The notes: a model not told the origin generated them from the letters alone. Numbered from the stretch's first letter, positions 1 through 13,709 are shown. The stretch is DNA of 64,000 nt from Chionis minor (GCA_013398295.1 VZSF01009046.1:60143-124142); one strand, 5' to 3'. Numbers and translations: made by a program.

Positions 1-3000
1 TGGTGTTGTTTTGTGAACATTTCCAAATGTTTTTATGCTATTTCTTTTAAACCTGAGAAAATGAAGTTAACTGACTCTTGAATTTGGTGAAGTAGAGAGA
101 ATATTGCTTTCAGAGCTTGCAGAAAGCACAGTTGTGTGATTCTGATGATGAATAATCATGTTTTCTTAGTATTCATTGTCATTAATCCTTTTCAGTTCTT
201 AAAATTCATAAACTTGAATGGTTTTCTAAATCACATTTGTTTTTTAGCTAATGCTTGGATGCCTTCTTAGCCTACAGGTGGTGTCGTCTTACAGGTGGCA
301 GACTGTAACTAGTAAAAAACAGGGTTCATCTATGTTTCAAACGTGACAGAAAAGTCTCTTTTGGCATGGGTATAATTTTCTCTAAATTAACTTGAAACTC
401 AAATTGTCTTCCACAAATTAAATACGAGTCAGTGATGTTACTTTAGAAACCCACAAGTTCTGGGGGCAAAAGGGAGCCCTGTTACAAATCTGCAGTGATA
501 TGGATGCCTGTATTACAATATATAGAGGAGTTCCCTTGTTTTTAATTCACTTTTTCTAGCAAGTGCTAAATCAGCTCTGACAGATGAAAAACTTTCAGAA
601 TCTGTAGGATGTCTTTTGAACAGCAAATATTTTTGAAACCTACCTGATTGCAACCAGTATTAGCATAGTGCCTGAGAATACCAGTGATGAACTAGTACCT
701 GTTTGTTTGAGATGCCATACAAACACAATGCAGAGATTTTTGAGAGCTTCCTTCGTGTTTACGTGGAAGACCCCATCACTCCAGCTGCATGCCTTCACTC
801 AACCTTGGGAAATGTAATCTGATGTGGTCTGAGTCAAAGTAAACGTTCAAATTCATTTCATCCTGGTTGCAGAGGATGAAAAACAAAACGTAACTCTCAG
901 GGAGTGAGGACAGAGAATGCAGGGCTGAGGATGCTAGGTTATAGTGCCTGCCAAAATGCACCCACCAGCAACTGGCATAGCAAGCAGGACTAGGATAATA
1001 GGGTCATGTGATAACTCTGAGGGGGTTCAAAGGTTATTTTCCTGAAATTTTCTAATCAAAACAAAACAATGCAACACACAACACTGTCCTTTTTAAAGCT
1101 ATTTTTTTAAAATGGGAGTTTTTATTGCAGTTCTGCTCTCCACCCCCTGGAGAAGTTTTAATATAAAACTTAACATAATTCTGTTGAAATAGAAGCAGTC
1201 TCACCATCTCTACTAATAAATAACATAGATCAAGCAAAACAGTTTACACCAGAGCAAGGTGGTGTGGTATACTGGTTAATAAAACACAAAGAACCTCAAA
1301 ATTATTTTTTTTCTATACTTTCCAGAGATTTTCTGCAACATTAAGGGCTTGTTGTCTTTCACCTTATAATTCAGATAAACTCAGTGGAAAGCTGGTCAAG
1401 CTTGCAAAAGTCATTTTAATCTAAATATACTAGCTAAGACCTCTGGAAAAGGAGAAAAAATTGAAAGACATTTTTCTAGTGAAATTTTGCACCTTATTTG
1501 TGGAGCCTGAACTAGTAACTGATACAGTATTTACCCCTATGAGTTCTGATATTGTCTGCTCTGATACGACTGTGTCTTTATAGCTCCACAAACAGCTGCA
1601 CAAAGTCCAGGGCGCCTGGCTCAAATCTCAGCCCACTCTGTTGCTTTTCATTTCAGAAACATCTTTCATACTTGCTACAGTCACAAGGCAGATTTTGAAA
1701 AATCTGGTTTTATTGCATAGGTGTAGCTGAATGCCAGTGACTCTGGAACCTAGACTGGCAAATTTTTCTTGAAGTAAAATCATTAGACTTTGCTGTGCTT
1801 TCCTAGTTCTCCGCTCGTGGCAGTTGGTGTGGATGCAGCACGGTGTGAATAGTGGCCCACCTGGCCACAGGACTGGCACCACCTTGCATCAGGGTGCACA
1901 AGTCTGCATTAATGCAACTAACCAAGTAACCCTAGTCTGCTTTGCAGGAGGCTTTAGCATCATTTAAATAAAATGTGAACCTATGTCTACTTTTTATGGC
2001 TGAAAAGTTAGGTAACCGAATGGGGAAATCTTACTGCTTACGGAGGTCGCTTTAATTCCTTGTTCTGAGGAGTTCAGGCAATTAATCCTTGCCTTGATGA
2101 CTGCATGCACAAAAAATGACCCATTACAAAACAGTAGGAGGAGAAGTATAAATATAGTGGTGAAAACTGAGGTAGGCTCCAACTGGAATAGCCAGCTGTC
2201 TTGGGCAGCAGCTGACCCTTCCAGGACAAAATGAACATACTGGACAAGCCTGCAAGTCTAATTAGATAAGAGGCTCCTGGATAATGGCAGTTTTGCCTGT
2301 GCAAAGGCCTGTCTGAAGGGCCTGACTGCCCTCTGAATTTGTGAAAGATTGGAAAACACTGTAAGGTACACTGACTAACACAAACACACTCCTCTTTCTC
2401 CATACACAGATGAATTTTGCAAGCCGAGATAGATGTGTGTCAAATTTGTCAATAGATATGGTCTCCCTCACCGAGGCGTGCATTCTTCATGTAGCATTGC
2501 TCACCACCAAGATTATCTCCCTTTAAAGATGATGTCATGCTTTCATCCTACATATAGTCCCTCTACAGCTATATTTTTTGGCACGCAAACCCATCCAAAG
2601 CTGGCATTCTATCCTCTGAATGGGCAAAATGCCACTGTAACAGATGGGTGAGCAGTGAAACTAGCACAAGTGGCAAGTCAGACTATATCGGGGTAGCTTC
2701 CTTTCCAGGAACAAGGAAATGGCATTCAGTGCAGTTGTTCAGCACCTAAAATACAAGTATAATGATATTATTTGTTGATTCTTGAGATTAATGAAGAATG
2801 CAAGTTATCAAACACAGGTTCAGAAAGTGAGAAAAATGTTTTTGTAGTTACTTTGGACATAAGTTACACAATAGAAAATACTCAGTCAATAAATTACTTT
2901 TCTAATTCATTTTCTGAAGTAAAGAGTTTTGCTTAAACACATTACTAAATGAATGAATTCTTGCTTAGCCTGAAACACAGGAAAACTTATCCATGAAATA

Positions 3001-3936
3001 AACAATAAACATGGAAAATTCCTTACAAATTTAACAATATCAGTAGGTCTGATCTGGAATGGTTCTTAAGAACTTGCTTAGTCAAACAAATGAGATTTTG
3101 TTTCGGTTTTGTTTTCAATAATCCTACAGGAATTAAAATTTCTACATTCAAGAGTGTTTCTCCATATCTCTTTAAAGAGAAAGGAAGTGAGAAAACCACA
3201 ACACAAGATGCTGGAGCTTCTCTTTGCTTTCAGAAAAACACCTCTACTTTGAAAGTTAGGAAAGTGTTATTTATGTTTCCCTTTTTAGAAAAGAAACTGG
3301 TTATCATTCTTATTATATATTTTTACACTCTTCGGTTTTATAAATTTGGTTTAAGACATCTGTTATATCAGGTTTCAGGAGTAGCAATGATGAATTGATT
3401 AGAAAGCCCAAGATTGTTTATTACAAAATGTAACCAGGTATCTTTTTTCTGAAATCAGATATGATATATGTTTTAAAGAAAAGAAACAAAAATAGAAAAG
3501 TCTCAGATATTACACTAATTTCATTTTCTTTTATTCTAACATTAAGTACTAAAAAAATGAGTGTATTAAGCAGCCTTGGAAATAAACACATTTTATACAC
3601 AATTTAAATTGAATGTCTACAGAATAGCTCTATATTTTTGGTAAATAGGAGTTAGCATAGAAGAATTATCACCAGTGTCATTGCATTTTAGGCATAAATG
3701 TGTCCTGTTTTGCAGTTGTTATTCATACAACGCACCAAAAACAAAGAATAAATACCTAGAATAGTATCTGTTGTCTATGTGCTTAGGCACTAAGTGTCTG
3801 CATCTGGCAACAGGGAGGGATATCTAACATGAGGCAACAGCTAGGGAAAACTTCAGCTTGCCATCTTATTTCTGGCAAAATAAGACTTGTGGAAGATGTC
3901 ACTGATGAATGCTCTGGTTTCTGTTTCCCTGCTCAG
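1..3936 (+). other. BRINP3: Partial intron upstream of exon A
   Basis: AT-rich unique sequence with no recognisable exon or mobile element. It ends in a pyrimidine-rich stretch and the AG acceptor at 3935-3936 (context ttccctgctcag). The intron interrupts a codon after its first base (phase 1), because exon A opens with two bases that complete a glycine-type codon. Short open frames here have no similarity I recognise and no coding character. The upstream exons and promoter are outside the window. Confidence 0.8.
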
Positions 3937-4127
3937 GAGAAGAGTCACTCACAATTTTTGTGGACAAACGGAAGCTGAGCAAGAGGTCAGAAGGAAGTGA
4001 TCACAGCACCAACAGCTCTGCCGTGACTCTTGAGACCCTGCACCAGCTTGCAGCCTCCTACTTTATTGACAGGGACAGCACACTGCGCAGACTCCACCAC
4101 ATCCAGATTGCCTCCACTGCCATAAAG
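3937..4127 (+). CDS. BRINP3: BRINP-family internal exon A (MACPF region), probably BRINP3
   Basis: This 191-nt exon encodes 63 full codons after two bases that complete a split codon. It starts EESLTIFVDKRKLSKR and ends IQIASTAIK. I recognise it as the MACPF-region sequence of the BRINP family, secretory-pathway glycoproteins of the vertebrate nervous system linked to cell-cycle restraint. There is one N-glycosylation sequon (NSS, about residue 25 of the exon) and a basic run (DKRKLSKRSE). The acceptor AG is at 3935-3936 and the donor GT at 4128-4129 (aaag/gtaggg). The exon ends in phase 0. The open frame runs on past the donor only to a stop at 4143, so splicing is required. Family assignment is firm. 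BRINP3 versus BRINP2 rests on memory of the paralogues, helped by the very long introns. Confidence 0.9.
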
Positions 4128-6429
4128 GTAGGGGAGGTCCGCTAGGACCAACCTGCAGATGTTGTTCCAGATTCACTAGCTGCTTCTCATGAGAAATGTG
4201 TTTTGATTAGTAAAAAAAGAATTGCTAGCAAAATAATAATTGTTGTTCTTAAGTTTTTCACCTGAATCAAAGCATTACATTCATAATGAAGATTCTGGTT
4301 TAGAAGAGGGTCTAAAGGCACTCTAGAGGCACTAAAGATATTACTTTTGATGAGTGATATATAATTTAAATGATACGGATCACCCTTATAGAAGTGTTTG
4401 GTCATTGAGACAATCTCCTCTACATGTGTGCTTAGCAACTGCAGCTATAGGCAGACATATCTGGGTATGGGTGCATACAGTTCCCTCATATTTAATTTCT
4501 TTTCTCTTTTACTTCTTTTTTGTGTTTGTGGTAGGTCACTTATAGCCCTGGAGGATGCTTGGTTAAGATCAGTGCCTTAGCAGGCGACACGTATAAACAA
4601 CGTATATATAGCAGCAACTGTTCTTTTGAGCAGGTCTCTAGCCTTACGTTGTTTATTTGAAATAACATCTCTCAATCCATTTCCAGCATTGAAGAGCAAA
4701 TAAAATTTTAACTTGCCGTTGAATATGCATGAATTATGAAGCTTTTAATATATGGTGTGATTAAGAATCCATTCCACTCATTGAATGTTTTCACTGGTAA
4801 CTAAGGTCTTCATTAAAGACCGTCTGAAGCCAATTTGCAGTTTCCAACTACCTTAGCTGTAACACAACAAAATATAAATCTACCTCCTTGGGAGTGTCAG
4901 GGCCTTTGCAGTGAGAAGGATACAACTGCAATTTGTGGCTCTGCAGCATCTTTTCGATGGTATATGGAGGATATTCCTCCTGTCCCATCCATCATGGACT
5001 GATAACTCCAGCTCAGAGCTGGTCATCTGCAGGTGCAGGATGGTATTTGGCTATTCAGACAGCACAGCTGAAAATGCAGCAGAACCAATACAGAATCCCA
5101 TCTCATCCGAGGGCTGACCATTGGATCACACAATCTTGTTGAGACAATTGTAGTACCCATCCTTCTGACCTGATTTATCTTCATAATCTCATTGTTTAGT
5201 ATGTGGATGTACAGAAACCTTTAAAACTAGGTTCATTCTGTCAAGGCGCATGCAAAACTTTCTGTGTTAAGATAGATGGCTGAAACAAGTGGTAACTGAA
5301 GTGATAGAACATAGAAATATAGAGACAAAAAAGTGTCTGAAAGTAATTCCTCCTTTCTATTAACTGAAATTTTTTTAACACAAATTTGTGTCATACTGCA
5401 AAATTCAACCCTTCCTGCTTACAATTTACATAATGAACCTTTTCCCTGCCCAACGTTTTTTGCAAACACCACAAAACGACTAAGTTTTCTCTCCACCCTC
5501 TCACTGTTCAGGAGATGGATATAAATGCAAGCTGTAGTCCATCAGCAAATCTGATTTGGTTAACTGACTGCAGTATTTCTCTAGAAAATGGTTCCCACAT
5601 CAGATGCAACAGTGCTGATACATGAAACCCTCGCCTTTTAGGTTGCTTTCATTGAGAGAGGGGGAGCATTTGCATTACAAATTTCTATTGTCAGAACACT
5701 TAACTGAACAAAAAAAGCTGTTTCTGCTGAAAGCGAGAAACACTAAAGCATCCAGAGAAGGCGCTTTTTCTGTTTTGTTTTTTTTGGTTTTTTGTTCTCT
5801 CCTCCACGCATGTTTTTGAAATGCTGCTGTTTTTGAATTCGAAAACCATCAAATAAAGTTCCAGACCCATGGTGTAAATAGCATATTTCAAGATTATTTA
5901 TTAAAACATATGTACTGACATCCGAGTTAGACTGCAGGCTTTCCATAGAGCTGCACAGCCACATCTCTGTTTTCCAGCAGACAGATCAGCTTGAGGGCTG
6001 ATTCAGGATAAGTGACACCCTGGGGGACCTGAGGAACAGGTTGGTCATCAGTCAGCTCTCCACCTTCCCCTCCTGGGCTGCTCCGGGGAGGAGAGTGAAC
6101 CCAGTGGTTTTTTGCGCTGTAAACTACTGGACAGCTTTTAAGTCACAGCACCTTCTGTGTTTGGCTTGCTCACCACAGCTCTACTCAAAGCTGCCTTCTG
6201 CACGAGAGATTAAACTGGGCATTTGCAAAAGGAGTCCAAGAAAGGCGCTCTCAGGTTACCGTAACTCCCTTCTAACCAGCATCAAAGAAATCCAATATAA
6301 AGGTATTGGAACAGGTTTAGAAATCCCTGAAATTCTGAATTTATATTAGATGTTTTCCAAGTGATACATTTCTTGATTGCTGACTAGTTAATGTGAGAAA
6401 CATGCTCACTAGTAAAAAAAAATTTAGAA

Positions 6430-6945
6430 TGGGACAAAGTCCGTGGAGCAAAGCAATTTTATTTACAGCGCTGGGTGCATGCTATGGAAGCGTGCACACT
6501 GCTCACAGTGTCTGTCATGCTTTTATTGTAGCAGTGATTACATATGCATAAAGTTTCCAAGTAGCGATATAAGGTTCCTGAGAGGTGATCGTATATGCAT
6601 AAGGTTCTGAGAGGTGATTGTATACGCATAAAGTTTCTGAGAACTAAAACCATGCCCCTCCGCTGGCTGATGCAATCCTTCTTCCTTCTTCGGCGCACAT
6701 TCTTCAGTGGTCGGCGAGGGTCGCAGGCCTCAGTTCTTTTCTTACCTGCCTGAGCATCTGCTGGAGCCAGGGAGAGGCAGAGGCAGCAGCCTCAGGCAGC
6801 CTGTGGGGACTGGGGAGAGGCAGCAGCAGCAGCTGTAGGTATGGGTGATAAGTTCCCTGAGACCGACCGCAAATGGTCCCTAGTCCCGGTCCCAGTGATC
6901 GGTCCTGGAACTTTACGTTCTTTCCGTCCGCCTGCTTAATCTGCG
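6430..6945 (-). mobile_element. LTR retrotransposon remnant (LTR plus possible internal tail)
   Basis: On the minus strand, 6652 to 6430 reads as a short LTR. It opens with TG, has two AATAAA signals (complements at 6522-6527 and 6458-6463), then a GC-richer end closing with CA at 6431-6430. Just before the LTR start, the minus strand has a purine-rich run (GGAGGGG) that could be a polypurine tract. If so, 6653 to about 6945 is the 3' end of the internal region. That part is GC-rich and contrasts sharply with the AT-rich flank. No clear target duplication was found and no protein was recognised. The outer right boundary is approximate. Confidence 0.6.
6534..6642 (-). repeat. Tandem repeats of about 29 bp inside the LTR
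   Basis: Two adjacent near-identical 29-bp units (6585-6613 and 6614-6642) share gtgat(c/t)gtata(t/c)gcataa and a ctgagag-type end. A longer diverged unit (6534-6584) precedes them on the + strand. In LTRs such arrays commonly sit in U3 and act as enhancer repeats; that role is inference here. Confidence 0.75.
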
Positions 6946-8450
6946 ATTTGACATAAATTACCAACCTATTATTTTTTACAAACCATAGCTGAAGCAAAAT
7001 TATCCCCCATAACATACTTTCCACATTAACAAACAAAAAAATCATGTTCAGAATCTATATAGTATTTGATACTACCATTTTTTATTCACTCACAGATAAC
7101 AATTCTGTATCTTAGAACACAATTTGCATGTATGTACAACTTAATTTAATTGAAAACAACAAAAAAAAAGGATCATTATCTTTTGAATAGTTTGTTTTCC
7201 TTTTTTTGTCAGTCAATTTTATTTACATTTTGGATGGCATTTTAATAATGCAGTATACTAGACTATCATACTATCAGAAATGTTTATATTTTAGGGAGAA
7301 CTAAGAGTATTAATAATATTTCACATAACTCATACTCCTACTTGGAAAAGCTTAACTATCCTATTGGGAATGCCTGTGTGAATAAACCAGAAAATTATAG
7401 TGTTTGGAACAAGCAAGATTTAAAGCACAAATCAAAAGACACGATATTTTCAGATAAATCATATCACTTCAGTGCATAAATCAACTGTGCCACAAAGGTG
7501 TTCCTGGAGTTTTGGACTTTGAAAAGAATAGGAGTCTTTGATAATATTTGCTTGTTGGCTTATTTGTTTGTTTTGCAGATTTCCTGTAGTCCATGGGCAA
7601 TCTGAAACTGCAGCAGTAGTTAGAAACAACTTTGCACAACTCTCTGCACAATAACGTATTAGCTGTTTGCAATGTTCTGAGACGGCTGTCTTGATGGCTG
7701 TGGCACCCCTAAAAATATTATTTGAGAAGAGAGATTAAAAGTACATTTTCCTTCCTTCTAAACTACAAACAAACAAACAAAGCCAACATTTTTCATTCCT
7801 TTTAGTTCCAAAATCTGTATAAGCTTCTGTTTTCAGATTAGACTAGGTCACTCCTCACCTTTTTTTTTCCTATACTTGTACCTGCAAAAATTCATGTTTT
7901 CTCTTGAAAAGCAAAAGGATGATACTTATAATCAACATGATGTATCTCTTAAAAAGTTACTGTATTAATTCTGTGCCTTTTGATTTTTCTTTTCTCCTAG
8001 TTTATCTGTCTTTTAGGCTATCTCCTTTAGGGAGGGAGAAATTTTCTTTATGGATGTTTTGTAAATTGGTAACACATCAATAAGATTTAATGATTATTTA
8101 GATATATTTATATATCATTTATATATATATCATTTAGATATATTTATAATATTTAGAAATATTATGTCATCTAAAGGAGCATGAAACTGTTAGAAAAAAC
8201 TTAAAGATGCCGTAGTAGAGAGGGTCTTGAACCTACCTTAAAAGCACCACGGAGAATGGTACAGGAAAGAGGATGAGCATTTAACAGAATTATAGCAGTG
8301 CTCAGTAATACGCTAGAATATCAATATGCACCGACAAAATACCGACTATATCTGGGTTTGGCTATTCAGTTCCTAATGTTTCCCTTTAGTGCTTCCTTAA
8401 TAGATTAAGGTCTAAGGTCTTTACAGATGGGACATGGAGAGGGATACCAT

Positions 8451-8608
8451 GGCCACTCTCCATCATCTTGGGCCGCTCTCCATCATCTTTGAAAGGTCCT
8501 GGAGAACAGGTGAGGTGCCTGAGGACTGGAGGAAAGCCAATGCCACTCCAGTCTTCAAAAAAGGCAAGAAGGAAGACCCAGAAAACTACAGGCCAGTTAG
8601 CCTCACCT
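8451..8608 (+). mobile_element. Isolated CR1 RT fragment, duplicate of 9053-9211
   Basis: This segment translates to the start of a CR1 reverse transcriptase (LSIIFERSWRTGEVPEDWRK, then FKKGKKEDPENYRPVSLT). It lacks any CR1 3' end: after 8608 the sequence turns into unrelated AT-rich DNA. It matches 9053-9211 with only two substitutions and one single-base indel. It also shares the same internal duplication of ctccatcatctt. It therefore looks like a local copy of the neighbouring element rather than an independent insertion. Confidence 0.9.
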
Positions 8609-9042
8609 TAAGTCTGGAGTTACAGAGCCAAATCAACAATAGATCAAGTATTAGGTGAGAATGATGAAGCTCAGTCAGTCTTCTGGGGAAAAAAAATTGC
8701 CAGCAGTAAGTATCTGTTTTTCTAAATTCTAAGAATTCCTCTTTGAAAACATATAGCGTAATGAACACATAATGAAACATTTTTCTCCCTTATATAATTA
8801 AAGCAATTAATAATTCCTATATTAATTAAAACAATTAAAAATTATTATGTTCTTAATTCAAATTCCTTGAGATATATAATAGCCAAATTTTTTCTTACAG
8901 GTCTTGATGCATTATTTTCAGGGACTGATTCAGGAAGATAATATTTTGATAAGTTTTATATTTAAGCTTTTCTATCAAAGAACTAAGTTATGTCCCAGAG
9001 AAGAGAGAGCATTAAGAAGGGAGAAGTCAGAATTAACATTAA

Positions 9043-10540
9043 AGTCTTCATGGGCCATTCTCCATCATCTTGGGCCGCTCTCCATCATCTTTGAAAGGTC
9101 CTGGAGAACAGGTGAGGTGCCTGAGGACTGGAGGAAAGCCAATGTCACTCCAGTCTTCAAAAAAGGCAAGAAGGAAGAACCCAGAAAACTACAGGCCAGT
9201 TAGCCTCACCTCCATCCCTGGAAAGATGATGAAATAGCTCGTTCTGGGCATCATCTCCAAGCATCTAGAGGAAAAGAAGGTTATCAGAAGTAGTCAACAT
9301 GGATTCACCAAGGGGAAGTCACAACCAACTGATAGCCTTCTACGATGTCATGACTGGATGGATAGATGAGGGCAGTGTAGTGGATATTGTCTACCTTGAC
9401 TTCAGCAAAGCTTTTGACACTGTCTCCCACAGCATCGTCATAGGTAAGCTTAGGAAATGTGGGTTAAATGAATGGACAGTGGGGTAGATTGAAATCTGGC
9501 TGGCAGCTAGAGCCTAGAGGGCTGTGATTAGTTGGGCAGAGTCTAGTTGGAGGCCTGTAACGTGGTGTTCCTCAGGGACTGATACTGCGTCCAGTCCTGT
9601 TCAATGTATTCATCAATGACCTGGATGAAGTCATAGAGCGTACCATCAGCAAGTTTGCTGATGACACAAAACAGGGAGGGGTGGCTGACTGTGCTGCTAT
9701 TCAGTGTGACTTGGACAGGCTGGAGAGTTGGTCAGAGAGAAACCTGATGAAGTTCAACAAAGGCAAGTGCAGGGTGCTGTGCCTGGGGAGGAATAACCCA
9801 TGCAGCAGTACAGGTTAGGGGCTGACCTGCTGGAAAGCAGCTCTGTGGAAAGGGACGTTGGGAGTGCTGGCGGACAACAAGTTGACCATGAGCCAGCAAT
9901 GTGCCCTTGTGGCCAAGAAGGCCAATGGCATGCTGGGATGCATCAAGAAATGTGTAGCAAGCAGGTCGAGGGAGGTCATCTTCCCCCTTTTACTCTGCCC
10001 TGGTGAGGCCACATCTGGAGTACTGTGTCCAGTTCTGGGCTCCCCAGTTCAAGGACAGGGAAGTGCTGGAGAGGCAAAGGGCTGCAAAGATGATTAGGGG
10101 GCTGGAACATCTTTCTTATGATAAAAGGATGAGGGACTTGGGTCTGTTTAGCCTGGAGAAGAGAAGAGTGAGGGGCAATTTCATAAATGCTTATAAGTAC
10201 TTACAGGGAGGGTGCCGGGAGGAGGGGGGCAGTCTTATTTCAGTGGTACCCAGTGATAGGACAAGAGGTAAGAGGTAACAGGCACAAACTTGAATATAGG
10301 AAGTTCCGTCTGAACATGAGGAGGAACTTCTTTACTTTGAGGGTGGCGGAGCACTAGAACAGGCTTCCCAGAGAGGTGGTGGAGTCTCCGATTCTGGAGA
10401 CATCCAAAACCCGCCTGAATGCCATGCCGCGCAACCTACTGTAGGTGAACCTGCTCTGGCAGGGGGGTTGGACCAGATGATCTCCAGAGGTCCCTTCCAA
10501 CCCTTAATGTTCCGTGATTCTGTGATTCTATGATTCTATG
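9043..10540 (+). mobile_element. CR1 LINE, 5'-truncated, RT region to 3' end
   Basis: The copy covers the CR1 reverse transcriptase. In order it has the PLSIIFERSWRTGEVPEDW start, motif A (VYLDFSKAFDTVSH, near 9390), the catalytic FADD box at 9654-9665, and C-terminal segments such as [30 protein letters not shown] and GLFSLEKRR. It then ends in the 3' UTR with an ATTCTATG-type octamer tail finishing about 10540. Several frameshifts and stops split the reading frame, for example an extra base near 9178 and a stop after GKMMK. It is a dead copy of moderate age. The start is approximate. Confidence 0.95.
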
Positions 10541-13071
10541 TTTAGTTCTTATTTATCTAGTGAAAAACAATATCATTCAGAGCAAGATCTGTTAATGTGC
10601 AACATGAGGAAGTAGTGGAAGAGATTAATTTGATGAATTAAGTTTGCTAATCAAAGTTTTTTGCAATCAAGTTTGTTAGTTGTGACATAATTATACTTAA
10701 AAATAACATGAGCACAACCGATTGAGGCTTTGCATTAATCACATGGACAATACATTGTTTATTCCACATTATAAAAGGTAAAATCACCACGTCACAACAC
10801 TTTCTAACTGAAAATCAAATGCCCATGGGAGCTACCCAGAGCCTATATCAATGTTTAACTTATTTAAAAATCTCTTATACACACATTCTTTCAATATTAT
10901 TTTAATGCGTGCATTTTAGTGTAAGTGGTTAGGCTCATATGCTAAACCAACAGTTTGTAGCTTCAAGGGCCTCACTGGAAACTCACTAAGTGCCTCAGGG
11001 CTGCATCCAATTTGCATATGCATTTACATGAACATACATACTGTTGTAGTTGAGATATTACAGACCCAACATTACTTCCTTCGCATTCTCATTTTAGAAG
11101 CTTTTTCCTCTGAAAGCTTCTCTTCAGATGCAATGATGACTGTTAGCTCTCCCTACTAACATCCCTATTATGATGATGGGGTATGCTCTCCTCTTGTTTA
11201 ATAAAATCCTGTATAGTTGTGGAAGCAGAATACAAATAAAGTCAGAAAATGTTTTTCTTTCCTTGTGTAGTATCTTTAATGAGCAATATTCTAAACTCTT
11301 CCAATTTGGTGGTGTTCTCACTCCTGCACAGCCATGCTAATGTGCATCTATTGAAGATCTAACTGTAGCTGGAAGCCCAGGGGAAGGTGAAATTACCTGA
11401 CACCTAGGACTATGCAATGACCCTAATCCATATGATTGACCTCTTTCCGTTGCTGATTGACGGATGGTGTAAAAAAGACATGAAGGTCACAAGTTACTGT
11501 AGTATCTACGGTGATTCTGGCAATGTGTCCTGTTGCCCACTGAAAGAATGACATTGATGTACTACCTTGAGATCATGCATCCATACTCCTAACAACTAAT
11601 TATGAGAATTTTTGCAATGGTGGGTAGATGGGAGAGGGCTGTGCCTAGTAAGTCTAGATTTCATTCTCCTTTCTGAGTCTAATGCAGTCGGGACACAGCA
11701 GTTCCTGTTTTGAATGTTTTTGAACATTCCTGTTCAAATGACCACAATTTCTCTTGCTAGAAGTTGTAATTCCACCATGGTGACTAATGAACTTCTGCAC
11801 TAAGTCCAAACAATTGTGCAGAACACATAAACACATTGGTCACAAGGTAAGCTAAATATTATTGAATACTCGCACTGCATTCTGCAAAAGGATAAACACA
11901 GTTAGGCAAGTATAACATAACGTTAATAAAGTTAGGTTGTTACAGTAGTCTTTTGGAGGATATCTTTATCCATTCCAGAACACATTTTCTTTCAAGTGAG
12001 GTGGGGCAGGTGAATACAGTGTAGTTGCTATCTTAGGGTCCAAACAGCTGTGGGAAAGCCACAGTGCAACAAAAGAACAGGAGGCAACAGAAAAACAGAT
12101 GCATAAATCGAATTCTCTACCAGCTATTTACATCCAGATTACATGTCATTTATTCCATCTGAGTGAGAAAGAATAAACATCCTCAAAAATGTGTCCTCTA
12201 ATTTCAATTACATTTTATTGTGCAATTTGCTTTTTTCTTCCCAAAACCCACTTTTCTTGCTATGGGAGATTTAATCACTTTTCTTGTCTCTGAAAACTTT
12301 AGATTAAAATAGTTTGTAAGAACAGGGCTCTCTTGTGATGGTAAATATATCTTATTATCTATAATTAACCCATGAATGACTCATTGTACGCTGCTACAGA
12401 GGAAACATAAGGTAATAAAATTTGTTTCTCACTCAAAACTCAGACTGAAATCCAGACCATTTTTTTGTTTCTTTGTTTTGTCTTAAAAATCTTCCTTGCT
12501 TCATTTCTTTTTTCTTTTCATTCCTCATACTTGAATGTGTTTCCCTGTGGCTACAAGTAATTGCTATAATCAAAAGTAGAAATGTTGAAATGCTGGAAAA
12601 CCTTGTGCTTTTGTCAGACTTCAGGCAAAATCTAAATGTAAATAATTTTCACAGTTTTGTATAAACAGCCAAATTTTTGAAGCTTTTGAAATCCAGATCT
12701 TGAACTGTAACTTTTCGACCTTACTTTCCCCATTCAGTTTGTGGACAGGATTTCAGACTGTAGAGCTGAGAAACCTTGTAAATGACCAAAACTTGGGAAG
12801 CTCAAAATATGGTGGCTTTTTAAGTTGTCAGATAACAGTTAGAAACATTGGGCCAGAAAGACCTCTAATATCAGGTAATTGTTGACTCCATTGAAGAAAT
12901 TAAGTACTAAATGTAAGTTTAATTAAAGAAAACTAGGAAATTAAAAGCCAGAAATGGCTTCCCCATTGTGTAGGTATGGTGACGTTGCTTAAGCATGTCA
13001 AGGAAAAGCCACAGTACAGATTTTTAAGGACAAGTGTTGCTCAGGTCTATTACGAAACAGAAATGCTAGTA

Positions 13072-13709
13072 AATCAAGGAATGTACTCTTGCAGCCCAGA
13101 AAGACAACCATATCCTGGCCTGCAGCAAAAGAAGTGTGGCCAGCAGGTCAAGGGAAGAGACTGAGCTCCTGTATGCCACTCTTGTGAGATCCCACCTGGA
13201 GTACTGTGTCCAGCTTGGGGCTCCCAAAATCAGAAGCACATGAAGCTGTTGGAGCAACTCCAGAGGATGATCATGAAGACGATCAGAGGGCTGGAGCACC
13301 TCTGCCATGAAGACAGGCTGAGGGAGTTGGGGTTGTTCAGCCTGGAGAAGAGAAGGCTCCAGGGGACCTTATAGCAGCCTTCCAGTATCTGAAGGGGGCC
13401 TACAGGGAAGATGGGGTGGGACTTTATCAGGAAGTGTAGCAATAGGACAAGAGATAAGGGTTTTAAACTGAAAGAGGGTAGATTTAGATTAGATATTAGG
13501 AAGAAATCTTTTACTGTGAGGGCGGTGAGGAACAGGTTGCCCAGAGAGGTTGCGGATGCCCCACCCCTGGAAGTGTTCAAGGCCAAGTTGAATGGGGCTT
13601 TGAGCAACGTGGTCTAGTGGAAGGTATCCCTGCCCATGGCAGGGGTTTTGGAACTAGATGATCTTATGGTCCCTTCCTGCTCTAGCAATACTATGATTCT
13701 ATAATTCTA
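13072..13709 (+). mobile_element. CR1 LINE 3' fragment
   Basis: The fragment covers the last part of the CR1 reverse transcriptase and the 3' UTR. The decayed frame shows stretches such as [60 protein letters not shown] and FKAKLNGALSNVV. It ends with the typical amino-to-tail region (ggtcccttcc) and a short attctat tail. The 5' end is truncated and approximate. Confidence 0.93.

Noticed and set aside
4911..5142. Overlapping open frames of 68 and 69 codons in a GC-richer patch
   Set aside because: Two frames are open by chance over the same bases and neither gives a known protein. No splice-site pair supports an exon in frame with BRINP.
5930..6340. GC-richer region with a 102-codon frame
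   Set aside because: It may be a diverged repeat, but I could not match it to CR1 or an LTR and it has no terminal structure, so I did not annotate it.
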